Shown piece by piece: positions 25,401 through 32,900 of a stretch of 64,000 bases of DNA; within the stretch, counting starts at the first letter, position 1, and every line of letters starts with the position of its first letter. The DNA lies in contig OY754339.1 of the NCBI GenBank assembly GCA_963573305.1, positions 12,509,941 through 12,573,940 on the forward strand. The letters run 5' to 3'. Made by a program: the position numbers and the translations under genes. The notes under the pieces were generated by a model that was not told where the DNA came from, did not search any database, and saw only the letters and a list, made by a program, of their open reading frames with translations. Source of the stretch: Pyrrhosoma nymphula (lineage: Eukaryota > Arthropoda > Insecta > Odonata > Coenagrionidae).

Positions 25401-28400
25401 TTAAGCGGTATCCTTTCCCACGTCCTGCCTTCCCTCTAGTTTACCCTAACGTTGCAGCTTCCCCTCCAACATTCCAACCGTTTCCGGCCGCCTCTTGCTC
25501 TCCTGCCTGTCCATGTAAGGTAAAGTAGACTTTGCACCCTTAACTATGACGACTTGTACAGCCAATGGGCTTGGGGGTACGTGGTCACGAGGATAAGCGG
25601 TGTGAAGGAGATGAGACTCACACTCTTGGCAGTTGGCGTCATGATGTACTGGGAGTAAGTTGAATAAACGTGTTGTTAACCAGGACTACGGAGTTTTCCC
25701 GCACGTTCCCTTCCATCCCCCGGGGAACCAACCGTAGATGCCGTAGATCTTACAACAGTATAAAAGCTATTTTTTCAACTTATGATTATTTTTATCATCA
25801 TTAGGCCCTCCAAAGGCTAACGGTTACATGCGCCCCCATACGCTAGTCACAACGAGTCACAACGGACTCGCCCACCTCGAAAATGAGTTTCTGCATTGGT
25901 TTTCCATTTGGGGCCAAAAGTTTTCGACAAAGCTCTACTATCCTAATAAAGACTTTTTCCACTCGCCATTATCGATATATATCGAATCCCATTCCATCCC
26001 TACTTTAATCCCACAGACTCGGCGTTCACGGAGCGCGTCCTGGGAGCGCCGAGCGACAACTACAAGGGCTACGTGGAGGCAGACGCGACGCGCCGCGCTG
26101 CACACGTCCCGCACCACGCCCTGTTCCTGCTGCACGGCCTGGCCGACGACTCGGCGCCCTTCGCCCACGGCGTCGCCCTCGCCCGCTCCCTTGCCGACGC
26201 CGGCGTCCTCTTCAGGTACCAGGTGAGTAGTGGACGGCGACCATTTCAGCGACTCGACAAAAAAAAATATAACGCAAACGTTTCTCCAAATTAATGTAAC
26301 GAGAAAACGAAAAAGCAGTAGAACTCCAATTATCCGAATCAGTTGGGACCGGACCCCATCCGGATAATCAAATATTCGGATAATTGGATAACTTAAAAAA
26401 AGGTAATTTCTTTGGAAATGAACTAAATGAATGTATAATGGATTAATCTGATAACTACAAGAACACTAATGAAACGTATGTATACTATAACCAATAACTG
26501 TCAAACAAAAACAATGGTAGATATAAAAGATACAATACACGTTTCGAATAGCCTATTGCCGTGACTGTATAAAAGCCGATTTTCGAGGATTTTTTTCCCC
26601 TTAAAAGCGATCCGGATAGTTGGAGTTCGGGTTATAGGAGTTTTCAGCACATCTGCAGATATTCGCCGTATAAAACTAAAAATGGTAGATTATTTATTTT
26701 GTTGAAGTGAAATTCTCTCGGGCTTCCAAACGGGTCAGGGGCTCCATCTCCGCCGACGTTTCGATGGAAGACTTGTCCGTCGTCTTCAAGGCTGTTCATT
26801 AAGCCAAACAGCCCTGGAGACGACAGAAAAGTCTTCAATCGAAACGTCAGCGGGGATGAAGAACCTGACGCGGTCGGAAGCCCAAGAGAATTTCACTTCA
26901 ATTATTCACTGGGAACAACGCATCAAATCCATTTCATTCTGTTGTTATTTGTTGGCATCCCCCCAAGTTCACAGCGGCCTGACGGAGGTTTGGGGAGTTT
27001 TCCTCCTTTCTTGGTTTGATGCCGAACCAAAGCCTCAACCGCCACATAACCGGCAACGCTTATTGCTCAAATAGGTGAACTTCCAATCAAGCCCTGAAGA
27101 TCCGCATTGCCTAAACCAGGGTCCATGTTTTTTTTATTATAAATATCAATTTCATTTCAAATCATGGAAACAAACTTTTTTTTTGCTTGACTTGGGGGGC
27201 ATTCAAGTATTACGTAAGACGTTTTGGGAAGGGAGGGTTGTTGTCCTTTTCTTACGTTGTCTTACGGAGAGGGTTGAGGGGGTCCAAGACAGTCTTAGGT
27301 AAGACATAAGTCACTTCTGAATTCGTATTTTTATTACTTATTAAAATTATTTTCGTTGGAAAAATCTTACTCTTTAAGATCACCTGGGTGGTACGCCTGA
27401 ATGTATACCAAACTATAGAAAAATGTACTCTACCAATCCGTCGCGTTCATTAGTTTGGAGATGTCGCATTTTCAAAGATCACATTTTTTGCGAGTTGTGA
27501 GTTCAGCGAATCGCGTAATATCATAAACTGTTATCGATATCCGTGATGAGGTCAGTTTTTGCGCATTTTGACATAGAATCCCCCATAGTTTACTATCCAT
27601 GTCCATGGTTTCAAAAATGTCTGATAACTTACGTAAGCGCATTTTGACATAGAATCCCCCATAGTTTACTATCCATGTCCATGGTTTCAAAAATGTCTGA
27701 TAACTTACGTAAGATTTGGAGGGGAGGGTTCGTAAAATCTTACGTCGTCTTACATGGGGGGGAGAGGGTTACAAAGTGGTAAAAATCGCCTTACGTAATA
27801 CTTGAATAGTCCCTTGGCAGCTAAGTCATTGGAAACGACGTTGTTTCCCATTACGTGGTCGACTGTATGAAATGGCTGATGAGCTATTCTGAGGCAGAAA
27901 CTTAAAAGCAAGAGTCCCTTTTTGGTATTTAGCAAGACATTCTCTTCCTCGGGTTACTTTTGAGAAATTGATAATACCATCAGGTAGAAGGAAGGGGAAC
28001 TACTGAAGATATTGCATTAATGAGGCCTATGATTTAAGGCCACTTGATGTTTTACAACAGTCGAAATTCATTGTTTTTTCGTGGATAATGATGAGGCGAT
28101 CAAAAAAACAGATTCAAAAACGTCAACGAAAGCCAGGAAGAATTTAGAAGATGTGAGACAAGAATGGACAGCTTCTCATTTGAAACCCAAGCATAAGAAA
28201 CAGCAATACAAGTAATTAAGGATCAGGGGCCATTTAGCAACGTTACACTTAACTTTGTGGAAAGACACGATATAAAGTTTGGAGGAGTGGAGAGGGTGAA
28301 AAAGAATTCAAGGGCAGAATGAAAAACGAAGTTGTATGAACGGTCGCTGAACAAAGGGATGTACAATGCTTGGAAGTAAATAATAAGTAAAGAACAAACA

Positions 28401-29935
28401 AAGAATAAGTTAAGAAAAAATGGACGGATCGTATAGTAAAAGATGCTGGGTTGATAAAGAGATGGAAAAAATATTACTAAAAAGTTTGAAAGGTAGAAAA
28501 CAACAGGGCATTTTTGATGGTATAAGAAAATACACAAAATATACTGAGCTAAATAATTAAACATTTCTTAATCATAGACAAGTAACTGCATTTTACAACA
28601 TTTTTCATGATATATTCTATACTTGCCTTTTGCCTGTTGCTCACGGTAAAATTTTCGGTAAAACGTTTTATAAAATTGACTAGTTTTATAAAAATGAGCT
28701 TGCTAACGATAAAACCGTTTCATAAAACCTAGTTTTATAAAACGTTTTACGGAATAGGACAGGTTCTATTTCCATAAAACCGTTTTATGCAACAACCAAT
28801 GAGACGTTCCGCTCATTGCGTTGATAATAATCTCGTATCCAAGTGAAGCCAAACAAGGAAAACGTAAACAAACATGGCTGGAAGTTCATGGAACGTTGAG
28901 GCAGTATCCTTCTTGTTAGAAGAATGCGTTAGAGCCATAGCACCGTTACGTGTGATCAGAAAGTAAGTAAATAAACAATACATATACTTTTTAACCAAAC
29001 AGTCATCCAAAAGAGTGTAGATTTATCACTTCAGGTGTTCGCAAAGCGTCTCAAAGATGGCAGGACATTGCGGTTTTATGAACAGTTTTACCGTGAGCAA
29101 GCAAGAACGTTTTATGTATGTACGATTCATGAAACTTTCAATAAAATTTTTTATAAAACTCTTTTATGGAGAACTTTACCGTGAGCAACAGGCATTACGT
29201 AAATAAGTTTGCCAAACCTTAAAAAATGAAGCAAGTAACTTAAAAATGAGACAGTGACAGAAGGGACTTAATCGGAATAAGAAATTCATATAAACTCCAA
29301 TAGTTTGCCCAGCGGAAAGAAAGGGAAATTGCCCCTGAAGCCTTCGCCGTGGTTCCACACCAACCTCAAACGAAAGCCTCGGAGAGAATATATAAGAAAA
29401 AGGGATAGAATTAATTAAGAAAAGGCAACGTCAGACGTGAAAAATGAAGAACTTAACAAGCAACCGGAAGACAACACAGCTTCGTTTAAGCCTCAGATGA
29501 TGATTGAATTTTTTAAGTTAAACTAAGTTCCCTCAAACATTCTATGTGAACTGGAAAAGCACGAAAAAATAACCTATGCCCGCAAAGATAACTTCAAATA
29601 TGTAGCTAATTATGAATTGTTTAACAATTAAATGCTCGAAACTATCCATTCGCAATATACAGTAACAGCAAAACACAGGTGGATTCCATTCTCTCCATGA
29701 ATTAAAAAGGTTTTCGGTCCAAATCGATTCATCTGTTTTTTATGCCCTAATGCGTTGGACTTCCAGCACTTTCTCTGAGGCAATATTCACTAATTTCTTT
29801 GTGTTTCTTTCCTTCCTGCAACAGAGTTACGCAGACGAAGGTCACGCCTTGAGCGGCGTATTGGAACACGCTTATGGATCCATGGAAGACTTCCTTAAGG
29901 GTTGCCTCAGTTTAGACGAAGATGAGTCTCCCTAA
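2..29935 (+). CDS. DPP10: Inactive dipeptidyl peptidase 10-like (3' eight exons; 5' end outside window)
   Basis: Spliced CDS of eight exons: 2-133, 1950-2119, 5176-5435, 7766-8048, 20187-20381, 21114-21271, 26017-26222, 29825-29935. They total 1515 nt and read 504 residues to a TAA stop, with compatible phases at every junction and AG/GT borders. Exons 1-4 give the end of the DPP4-type beta-propeller, including the cysteine-rich stretch and the GPGLP motif in exon 3. Exons 4-8 give the S9 prolyl oligopeptidase alpha/beta-hydrolase domain. The nucleophile elbow in exon 6 reads GWGYGG instead of GWSYGG, so the catalytic Ser is Gly (codon 21172-21174). The Asp (ADD, 26148-26150) and His (DEGH, 29843-29845) positions are kept. 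In the family, DPP10 has Gly and DPP6 has Asp at this site. Both are type II membrane proteins that act as accessory subunits of Kv4 potassium channels. The cytoplasmic tail and transmembrane segment must lie upstream. The channel role is inferred from the family. Confidence 0.93.
684..795 (-). repeat. tRNA-derived SINE fragment
   Basis: Read on the minus strand, a B-box-like GTGGTTCGATTTC lies near + base 715, with an A-box-like stretch about 60 nt before it. This is the spacing of a tRNA-type internal promoter. It is decayed and lies in an intron. Confidence 0.4.
1009..1049 (-). ncRNA. Hammerhead-like motif at Penelope 3' end
   Basis: On the minus strand: stem I UACC/GGUA, box UUGAUAA, stem II GGCA/UGCC, GAAA, then ACC-UU-GGU and C at the predicted cleavage position. 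The conserved box departs from CUGANGA at two positions. Folding and activity are inferred. Confidence 0.45.
1009..1515 (-). mobile_element. 5'-truncated Penelope-like element, GIY-YIG fragment
   Basis: On the minus strand about 1440-1515 encodes CDLCYIGQTGRRFKDRVKE, the N-terminal part of a GIY-YIG endonuclease domain as found in Penelope-like elements. The rest of the coding region is decayed. The 3' part contains a long G-rich (+ strand) tract at 1085-1160 and ends in the hairpin motif at 1009-1049. The reverse transcriptase part is missing. It lies in an intron, opposite to the gene. Confidence 0.7.
1950..2119 (+). CDS. DPP10: DPP10-like exon b
   Basis: Acceptor TATCGGTAG before 1950, donor GTGAGT at 2120, ends in phase 2. 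It encodes a propeller blade ending in IIGWDDTRHLV; the split Val codon completes in the next exon to give HLVYYLAT. The conserved W-D-x-x-x-x-L-Y-Y pattern is typical of DPP4-family propellers. Confidence 0.85.
2466..2890. mobile_element. Foldback MITE with CACTA-type ends
   Basis: Terminal inverted repeats start CACTACGTTTACC and end in the complement (GTAAACGTAGTG), with a further GATCTGAGATCGAT-type repeat inside each arm. It is flanked by TAT on both sides (2463-2465, 2891-2893), a 3-bp duplication as expected for CACTA elements. No transposase is visible. Confidence 0.6.
3341..4199. mobile_element. Non-autonomous DNA element, TAGGGTCCGTGC ends
   Basis: The left end TAGGGTCCGTGCATGA and the right end, complement of TAGGGTCCGTGCGTGA, form inverted repeats. 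A second inverted pair lies inside (3542-3570 and 4005-4030, around TGACGTCA). TAGGG starts suggest hAT, but no exact 8-bp duplication was found. The centre is a degenerate repeat rich in GGACTCTT and TTTCG words. Confidence 0.5.
4200..5175. other. Intron sequence, nothing recognised
   Basis: AT-rich unique-looking sequence between a DNA element and the DPP10-like exon c. I saw no coding signal or repeat structure. Confidence 0.5.
5176..5435 (+). CDS. DPP10: DPP10-like exon c (cysteine-rich propeller segment)
   Basis: Acceptor GGCGGCAG before 5176, donor GTAAGG at 5436, ends in phase 1. It encodes YYLATHDSNPGQRHVYVV, a CLTC pair, an FYKGC motif and ECLGPGLP, matching the disulfide-bearing part of the DPP4-family propeller. 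The splice choice is fixed by continuity with the exons on both sides. Confidence 0.92.
5585..6143 (-). mobile_element. 5'-truncated CR1/L2-type LINE, RT C-terminal tail
   Basis: Minus-strand frame of 154 codons (5678-6142) with KVKERCYFALVRPHLEYAAS, WDP, NKIQRKAARFV and a GWEPLETRR segment. These are the post-catalytic motifs of CR1/L2-like LINE reverse transcriptases. The frame is intact over this part, so the insertion is fairly young. The 3' UTR follows with a C-rich block and a repeated GTAGATAT-like tail near 5585. It lies in the intron between exons c and d, opposite to the gene. Confidence 0.8.
6144..7765. other. Intron with low-complexity blocks
   Basis: No gene or transposon was recognised apart from a short CT repeat near 7260-7280 and the TA microsatellite listed separately. 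Open frames here are short and unconvincing. Confidence 0.5.
7367..7424. repeat. (TA)n microsatellite
   Basis: About 29 uninterrupted TA units. Confidence 0.95.
7766..8048 (+). CDS. DPP10: DPP10-like exon d (propeller to hydrolase linker)
   Basis: Acceptor CTGCACCCCCAG before 7766, donor GTGAGT at 8049, ends in phase 2. It starts KDPPEDFLNPT and runs into the linker and first strands of the hydrolase domain (VQLLLPPSW…FPVLVEV). Between them is a Gly/Ala-rich low-complexity insert of about 20 residues (bases about 7840-7902) with GC-rich codons. A Penelope-like fragment begins in the intron just downstream. Confidence 0.93.
8060..8785 (-). mobile_element. 5'-truncated Penelope-like element with GIY-YIG domain
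   Basis: The minus strand (8411-8782) encodes a linker KISRILKRHRVETIH and then TTGVYRIPCECGRAYIGETG and RTIEKRIKEHE, the GIY-YIG endonuclease of Penelope-like elements. After a frameshift near 8420 the C-terminal part continues (SLDHGHRVDFPN, EAILIHMEQNNINRDNGFN) with a stop. The reverse transcriptase is missing. The 3' UTR shares the ACACCGGGT-GATT-TTTAAAT words of the element at 59787. It inserted into the 12-kb intron, opposite to the gene. Confidence 0.85.
8134..8176 (-). ncRNA. Hammerhead-like motif at Penelope 3' end
   Basis: Minus strand: stem I UAUC/GAUA, box CUGAUGG, one spacer base, stem II GAUG/CAUC around an 11-nt loop, GAAA, then CGUC. Four perfect pairs in each stem. The final base of the box (A9) is G. 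Confidence 0.5.
9237..9798. mobile_element. MITE, copy 1 (TGCCTGTTGCTCACGG ends)
   Basis: Perfect terminal inverted repeats of over 25 bp starting TGCCTGTTGCTCACGG. The interior is rich in GTTTTATAAAAC palindromes. A second copy in the same orientation lies at 28631-29194. Both carry a short conserved reading frame (see 9480). Confidence 0.8.
9480..9572 (+). other. Conserved 30-codon frame inside the MITE
   Basis: ATG to TAA reading MAGSLWNVEAVSFLLEECVR and so on, shared with copy 2 (28874-28966) with three amino-acid differences. GTAAGT immediately follows the frame, so it may be a relic of a first coding exon of the parental element rather than a peptide gene. Confidence 0.35.
10470..11078. 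mobile_element. hAT-like non-autonomous element rich in ATCGATTTTCGA words
   Basis: The left end CAGCGATGGAAAAATCGAT and the right end, complement of TAGTGATGGAAAAATGTCG, form imperfect inverted repeats. Both arms are filled with AAATCGA/TCGATTT repeats. CAG/TAG-GATGG ends suit hAT. The flanking 8-mers match only partly, so the borders are approximate. Confidence 0.5.
11090..12337. other. Intron sequence, nothing recognised
   Basis: AT-rich and without long frames. I saw no repeat or coding signature. Confidence 0.4.
12349..12601 (-). mobile_element. Penelope 3'-end palindrome with 11-bp target duplication
   Basis: ATAAATAGGTT at 12338-12348 and 12602-12612 brackets a palindrome whose arms (12391-12480 and about 12505-12600) are near-identical inverted copies. 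About 42 nt on the left side lie outside the palindrome. Each arm carries a hammerhead-like motif (CUGAAGA, GCG/CGC stem, GAAAC, CCGGUC). No coding sequence remains. Confidence 0.6.
13176..13391. mobile_element. MITE with CGTTTTAC-type ends, copy 1
   Basis: Ends GGTCGTTTTACACGATG and the complement CGCGTAAAATGGCC. The interior has TGTACAAAC palindromic words. It is related over its whole length to 39256-39474. Confidence 0.65.
13744..14837. mobile_element. Mariner-like MITE with GTAAGAGGCGCACC repeats
   Basis: Inverted ends CCGTATAAAC are flanked by TA on both sides, the Tc1/mariner-superfamily target duplication. Next to each end are tandem GTGTAAGAGGCGCACC-like units: two in direct order on the left, two facing each other on the right. 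There is no transposase frame. The interior includes GC-rich stretches and an ordinary-looking spacer. Confidence 0.6.
14838..16750. other. Intron sequence, weak repeat traces
   Basis: TACCCGTTGA-ATTCAACG words occur twice (14894-14912, 15107-15123), like the CCCG…CGGG ends of RTE-type tails. Otherwise nothing was recognised. Confidence 0.35.
16750..17750 (+). repeat. Three diverged copies of an RTE-like LINE 3' tail
   Basis: Copies begin near 16785, 17165 and 17430. Each has a CTTCATTCTTTT/CATCCGATAAAA block, then ATCTTGAGTGAAAGTA, then a Gly/Pro-type GGGGCC stretch. Two of them end in an inverted-primer-like segment with CAGACGGACATACAGAC or CAAACATCC followed by TATATAGATAGATA. The latter is the usual 3' end style of RTE LINEs and their SINEs. 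Class assignment is by tail style only. Confidence 0.5.
18727..18924. mobile_element. Pogo/Tigger-like MITE
   Basis: Left end TA-CAGTTGAACCTTCG with TAATTCGAAC. Right end is the complement of CAGTCGAAGAG. The ends and the ATTCGA interior suit pogo-type elements. The right TA is not exact. Confidence 0.4.
19147..19190 (-). ncRNA. Hammerhead-like motif, isolated
   Basis: Minus strand: stem I GCUC/GAGU, box UUGAUGA, four spacer bases, stem II GCUUC/GAAGC, GAAAC, GUU. It lies between short inverted copies of GTTTTCGG, so it may be a heavily reduced Penelope end. There is no coding sequence nearby. Confidence 0.4.
20187..20381 (+). CDS. DPP10: DPP10-like exon e (hydrolase domain)
   Basis: Acceptor CGTCCACAG before 20187, donor GTGAGC at 20382, ends in phase 2. 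It encodes NGRPGVQSVSERWRVDWGNY, then YIRLDVRGAAGQG and RRLGGVEVQDQ. This corresponds to the family's W-x-x-Y-L, D-x-RG-x-G-x-x-G and RLG-x-x-E-V-x-DQ motifs. A 12.1-kb intron precedes it. Confidence 0.94.
21114..21271 (+). CDS. DPP10: DPP10-like exon f (nucleophile elbow, Ser to Gly)
   Basis: Acceptor TTTTGGCAG before 21114, donor GTGAGT at 21272, ends in phase 1. It encodes the helix-strand-elbow LDETRVGLWGWGYGGYVTTM followed by KCGVAVSPIADW. In active DPP4 this elbow is GWSYGG; here the nucleophile codon is GGC (Gly), one transition from AGC. Confidence 0.95.
21272..23144. other. Intron with GATCGAT-rich block
   Basis: At 21898-22036 there is an irregular run of TCGATCGAT/GATTCGAT words. 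The rest is unremarkable AT-rich DNA. Confidence 0.5.
23145..23415 (-). mobile_element. Penelope-type 3'-end palindrome
   Basis: Inverted arms about 23150-23266 and 23314-23412. The inner parts contain a hammerhead-like motif (CUGACGA, GCCAA/UUGGU stem, GGAA, CGCGUU, with CAC/GUG as stem I). The centre carries two or three tandem copies of GGCATCGTCAGGTGTAG. No coding sequence. Confidence 0.55.
23416..24119. other. Intron sequence, nothing recognised
   Basis: Mixed composition. A G-rich run at 23889-23912 is the only notable feature. Confidence 0.4.
24128..25134. mobile_element. Foldback hAT element with 8-bp target duplication
   Basis: GGTTCAAT at 24120-24127 and 25135-25142 flanks ends TAGGCCTGGGCGATA and its complement. 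Eight-base duplications and TAG ends identify hAT. Almost the whole 1007 bp is one large palindrome. The outer arms are runs of ATATCG/CGATAT, and the inner arms are near-identical inverted copies (24500-24590 and 24725-24820) around a (GA)n run. No transposase. Confidence 0.85.
25143..26016. other. Intron sequence, nothing recognised
   Basis: No coding or repeat signature seen. Confidence 0.4.
26017..26222 (+). CDS. DPP10: DPP10-like exon g (charge-relay Asp region)
   Basis: Acceptor TAATCCCACAG before 26017, donor GTGAGT at 26223, ends in phase 0. It encodes SAFTERVLGAPSDNYKGYVE and then LLHGLADDSAPF, which aligns with HGTADDNVHF of DPP4, so the triad Asp is present. The exon is very GC-rich against its AT-rich introns. 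Confidence 0.94.
26316..26634. mobile_element. Pogo/Tigger-like MITE
   Basis: Left end CAGTAGAACTCCAATTATCC, right end complement of GAACTCCAACTATCCGG. GGACCGGACCCC and TCCGGATAATC follow the left end, as in many pogo-type elements. The right end is slightly eroded. Confidence 0.55.
26702..26935 (+). mobile_element. Penelope 3'-end palindrome (family 1)
   Basis: Arms 26702-26798 and 26806-26901 are inverted copies containing GGGCTTCC, GGTCAGG and a hammerhead-like motif with GAAACGUC. On the right the palindrome is followed by about 34 nt with ATTCACTGGGAA and ATCAAATCC, which also occurs at the ends of the elements at 42005 and 56787. No coding sequence. Confidence 0.65.
27195..27814. mobile_element. 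DNA element with ATTCAAGTATTACG ends and internal tandem duplication
   Basis: Ends GGGGCATTCAAGTATTACG and the complement CGTAATACTTGAATAGTCCC, followed inward by repeated CTTACGT words. It contains two tandem 76-bp units (27561-27636 and 27637-27712) that are almost identical. No transposase. Confidence 0.6.
28631..29194. mobile_element. MITE, copy 2 (TGCCTGTTGCTCACGG ends)
   Basis: Same orientation and about the same length as 9237-9798. The inverted repeats are intact, and the small conserved frame is present at 28874-28966. Confidence 0.8.
28874..28966 (+). other. Conserved 30-codon frame inside MITE copy 2
   Basis: Reads MAGSSWNVEAVSFLLEECVR and so on to TAA. It differs from copy 1 at three residues only and is again followed at once by GTAAGT. 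Confidence 0.35.
29825..29935 (+). CDS. DPP10: DPP10-like terminal exon h with stop
   Basis: Acceptor CCTTCCTGCAACAG before 29825. It encodes SYADEGHALSG, matching the YTDEDHG motif of DPP4 with the triad His kept, then the last helix and a short acidic tail ending DEDESP and TAA at 29933-29935. Confidence 0.93.
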   Translation, partial: SYADEGHALSGVLEHAYGSMEDFLKGCLSLDEDESP

Positions 29936-32900
29936 GTGGTCTCCCCCGGGAAACGGAGGATGTCTGCAGAGCAACTATCACGAGGAAACACCGAGAGGGA
30001 AGAGGACACTCTGGCTCGAAAGAGGAGGGAGGTCCCGTCTCAACAAACGGGAATAGGAATGGTTGCTGTTGTTGTAGGGCTGGCGAGCGAGCCTTTGGGA
30101 ACCTCTACATCGCTAGGATACGGAGAGAACAAAACGGAGAGAGAAATCATGTAATTTTCGCTCGCGACAATCAGCCACTTTACACCGTCCGATCGACACG
30201 GCTATCTCGGGCGGGGCGTAAATATACATTTTTATCAAACCGAATATATATTTACTTCTACCTCTGGGGCAGGAATACGGCGAGGTAAACCGGAAAGAGA
30301 TCGGAGGTGAGACGGGAGCAGGTTCTCAAGGAACGACGTCCTCTTCAGAGGTGTGTGGAAGAAAGAATAAGACCTTCGATGAGTGTACTTACGTATTTGC
30401 TGTGATGACAAAAACCATGGCATTGCGAACACGTACTCGAGATGTTTAGAATACAAAACGGGGGGGAATATGAATATTACGATGCTGCCTTCTACGAATA
30501 CCACCTGAAAATATAATAACTTCTATTTAAAGGGAGAGAGAGAGACAAAATGCGTGCTACATCACGTATTTATATTAAGGTAGGAAACAGATATTATTAT
30601 CGATGATTAAATTAATAAATCCCGTGCCTCTACGAATCTAGTACGCGGACGAAACTGTCACGTGAGGAAAAAATAACTTTTATAATAGTACCCGGTAGCA
30701 GTTTCCGAAGAGATTATCGAAACAAATCGCAAATGGCGTCGAATCCAACGCCGAGTTAAAAAATATTTCTTTTTTTTAGCGTTTCGGACGCATGAGGGGA
30801 GGGGGGGAGGTTGAGTAGGGACATTTCCGCCAGCAATAAGTGGCAAATTTTCTTCAAACACAAAGAAATAAACCAATAAAATACTTAGAAAGATAAAATA
30901 TAAGAGGCGGTCAGATGTGGCGGTCTGTAGGTCCCGATTTTTTCATTTAGACCCAACCCTGGAGACGCTAGAACAAACTCGGGATGTGGTTTGGTGAGGA
31001 GGCTTACTTTTCTTTCATTTGACAGCTTTGACTTAGAACTAGATTTTTCGACCACTTCCCATCTCGGATGAGAAGGTTATAACTATTATTATATAAGACA
31101 CTCACACACACACACACACTACACTCTCTCACACACACATACGCCTCCCAAAAATGGCCGCTGAAATTACAATGACTGAAGACATGGGGCCTGAGTGAGG
31201 GTGTGGCAAAACAATTTAATAGAAAAATAAACGATCGAATGCCTCTTCCGACTGCAAAGAAGCTCAATGCGCAGCAAACCACGAAGACTACTGCTACTAC
31301 AGTTGTTATGAAGCCTAGAATTTGGAATGTCGAAATGGCGGCGTCCGTAAATGTTTCAGAGAGGCTTCAGAGAGTGAAGAATATGAGTGATGAATGTATC
31401 AGATGGGAGTTTAAGGATGTTAGTGCATCTGCATGTAAATCTGTGTGCATGTTTAGAAAACGAAGCAAAGTAGATGAGGATGAAACTGCGTGCTTGCAAG
31501 ATAAACAAAATAAGGCAATGTCTGAATTTCGGAGGTTACTAAGCCGCGGAGAAATGTTACTAGCCGCAGAACGATTACAATTCCCTTTTTTTCTGCGGCA
31601 AGGAACGTTCCGAGTGAGGATTCAGTCGCGGGAATGTCCCCTTTGAAATTGTATCCGTCATTCTCTTCATTAGCCTATAACACGTGGAATTCAGTGATAA
31701 ACGATACGATTAGCCTTGGAAAAAAGACGTCATACTTTTGATTCTTTTTTTTTTTATTTGATACTTTAGATACATTCATTCTTTTGATTTCGAAATGTCC
31801 CTTCGATTAAAAGTACATTAGCACGCCGACGACCACTCAACTTCGATTGGCGTCTGCATCGGATACGAAGAAAATGCTGCATTTTTTTGAAGGGGGACGG
31901 AGAAGAGCAGATTCTGTTTCCTTCACATTTGGATTACCGATTCTCAATACAACATAACAGACCTTTAAAGTTTCTTGAGTTAAACGGGGTTATTTTGCCT
32001 TTTTTATTTTCAAACGAATTATCCCTTTATGTCTTGGGTAATGGCTTAAAGGTAGTAGGACTAAAGGTCATGAGAGTCCCTTCAAAGAGCAAGGTTTGTT
32101 TCCGCTTACGCCTCATCCATTTCTTCCCCGCGGACTGGCGCTAGAGCAATGAAGCTAGGGATAATAATCCGCCTTCCAGAAGAAGTGAGATTCAAACAGT
32201 AGTCTTTTAATAAATATTGTTAAGAATACATCCATCTAAAAGCTTTCCTAATATTGATCTAGGCTCAATTATTCTTTCTAGCTGTCTATCTTATTCTAAT
32301 TAAAAAAAGGCAAAGATTTAAAGTGCATTCGCATATGCGTAATCGGAGGGAAAAGTAAGTTCCGGGATGTTGACGGTCGGCCACCCAGTTGGTAATGCAA
32401 TGTAATTGAACAAGGTTCCTTCGGAGAACGTTCGGACTTGATCAGTCAGCACATCTGCCGATAAAGATTCCCATCTTATTGTCCCGGAAAATGTCGTGGG
32501 GCACTTCTAGGGCCTTAAACATCCGTCCTGGGGATGGAAATTGCATCCCTCAACGAAAAGAGTTATTGAACAGAACGTACAGGAATAATGTTTGGGATTC
32601 TCTAAGGACTGCAGGTACAAATGCCATAGTGAAGCAATAATAAAAAAAAGCTTTCAAGTATAAGTGTATAATATTTGAGAATACAAAAAAATAGTTGCGC
32701 AAAAATAACTATAAAGATACCCTTCAACTGAACGATTTAAGTGAAAGTAAAGATGGAAATTATTCGTGGTTTGCAAGCGTTGAGGCGGCATTAAATCGCT
32801 TAAAACTTTACACACCGTAAGTGATCCTGTAATCTAGCGACAATCTGACCGTGTGCAATAACTAATGTCAAATTCTGGAGCTGTTTTGCTTCCTCATCAA

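Noticed and set aside
27870..27900. CTGATGAGC … CAGAAAC, resembling a hammerhead core on the + strand
   Set aside because: The putative stem II has only two pairs, GAAA is preceded by an extra A, and there is no stem I pairing. Treated as chance.
31203..31646. 147-codon frame on the + strand
   Set aside because: No recognisable domain, ordinary composition, no splice or poly(A) context; could be chance in this AT/GC-mixed stretch. Not excluded.
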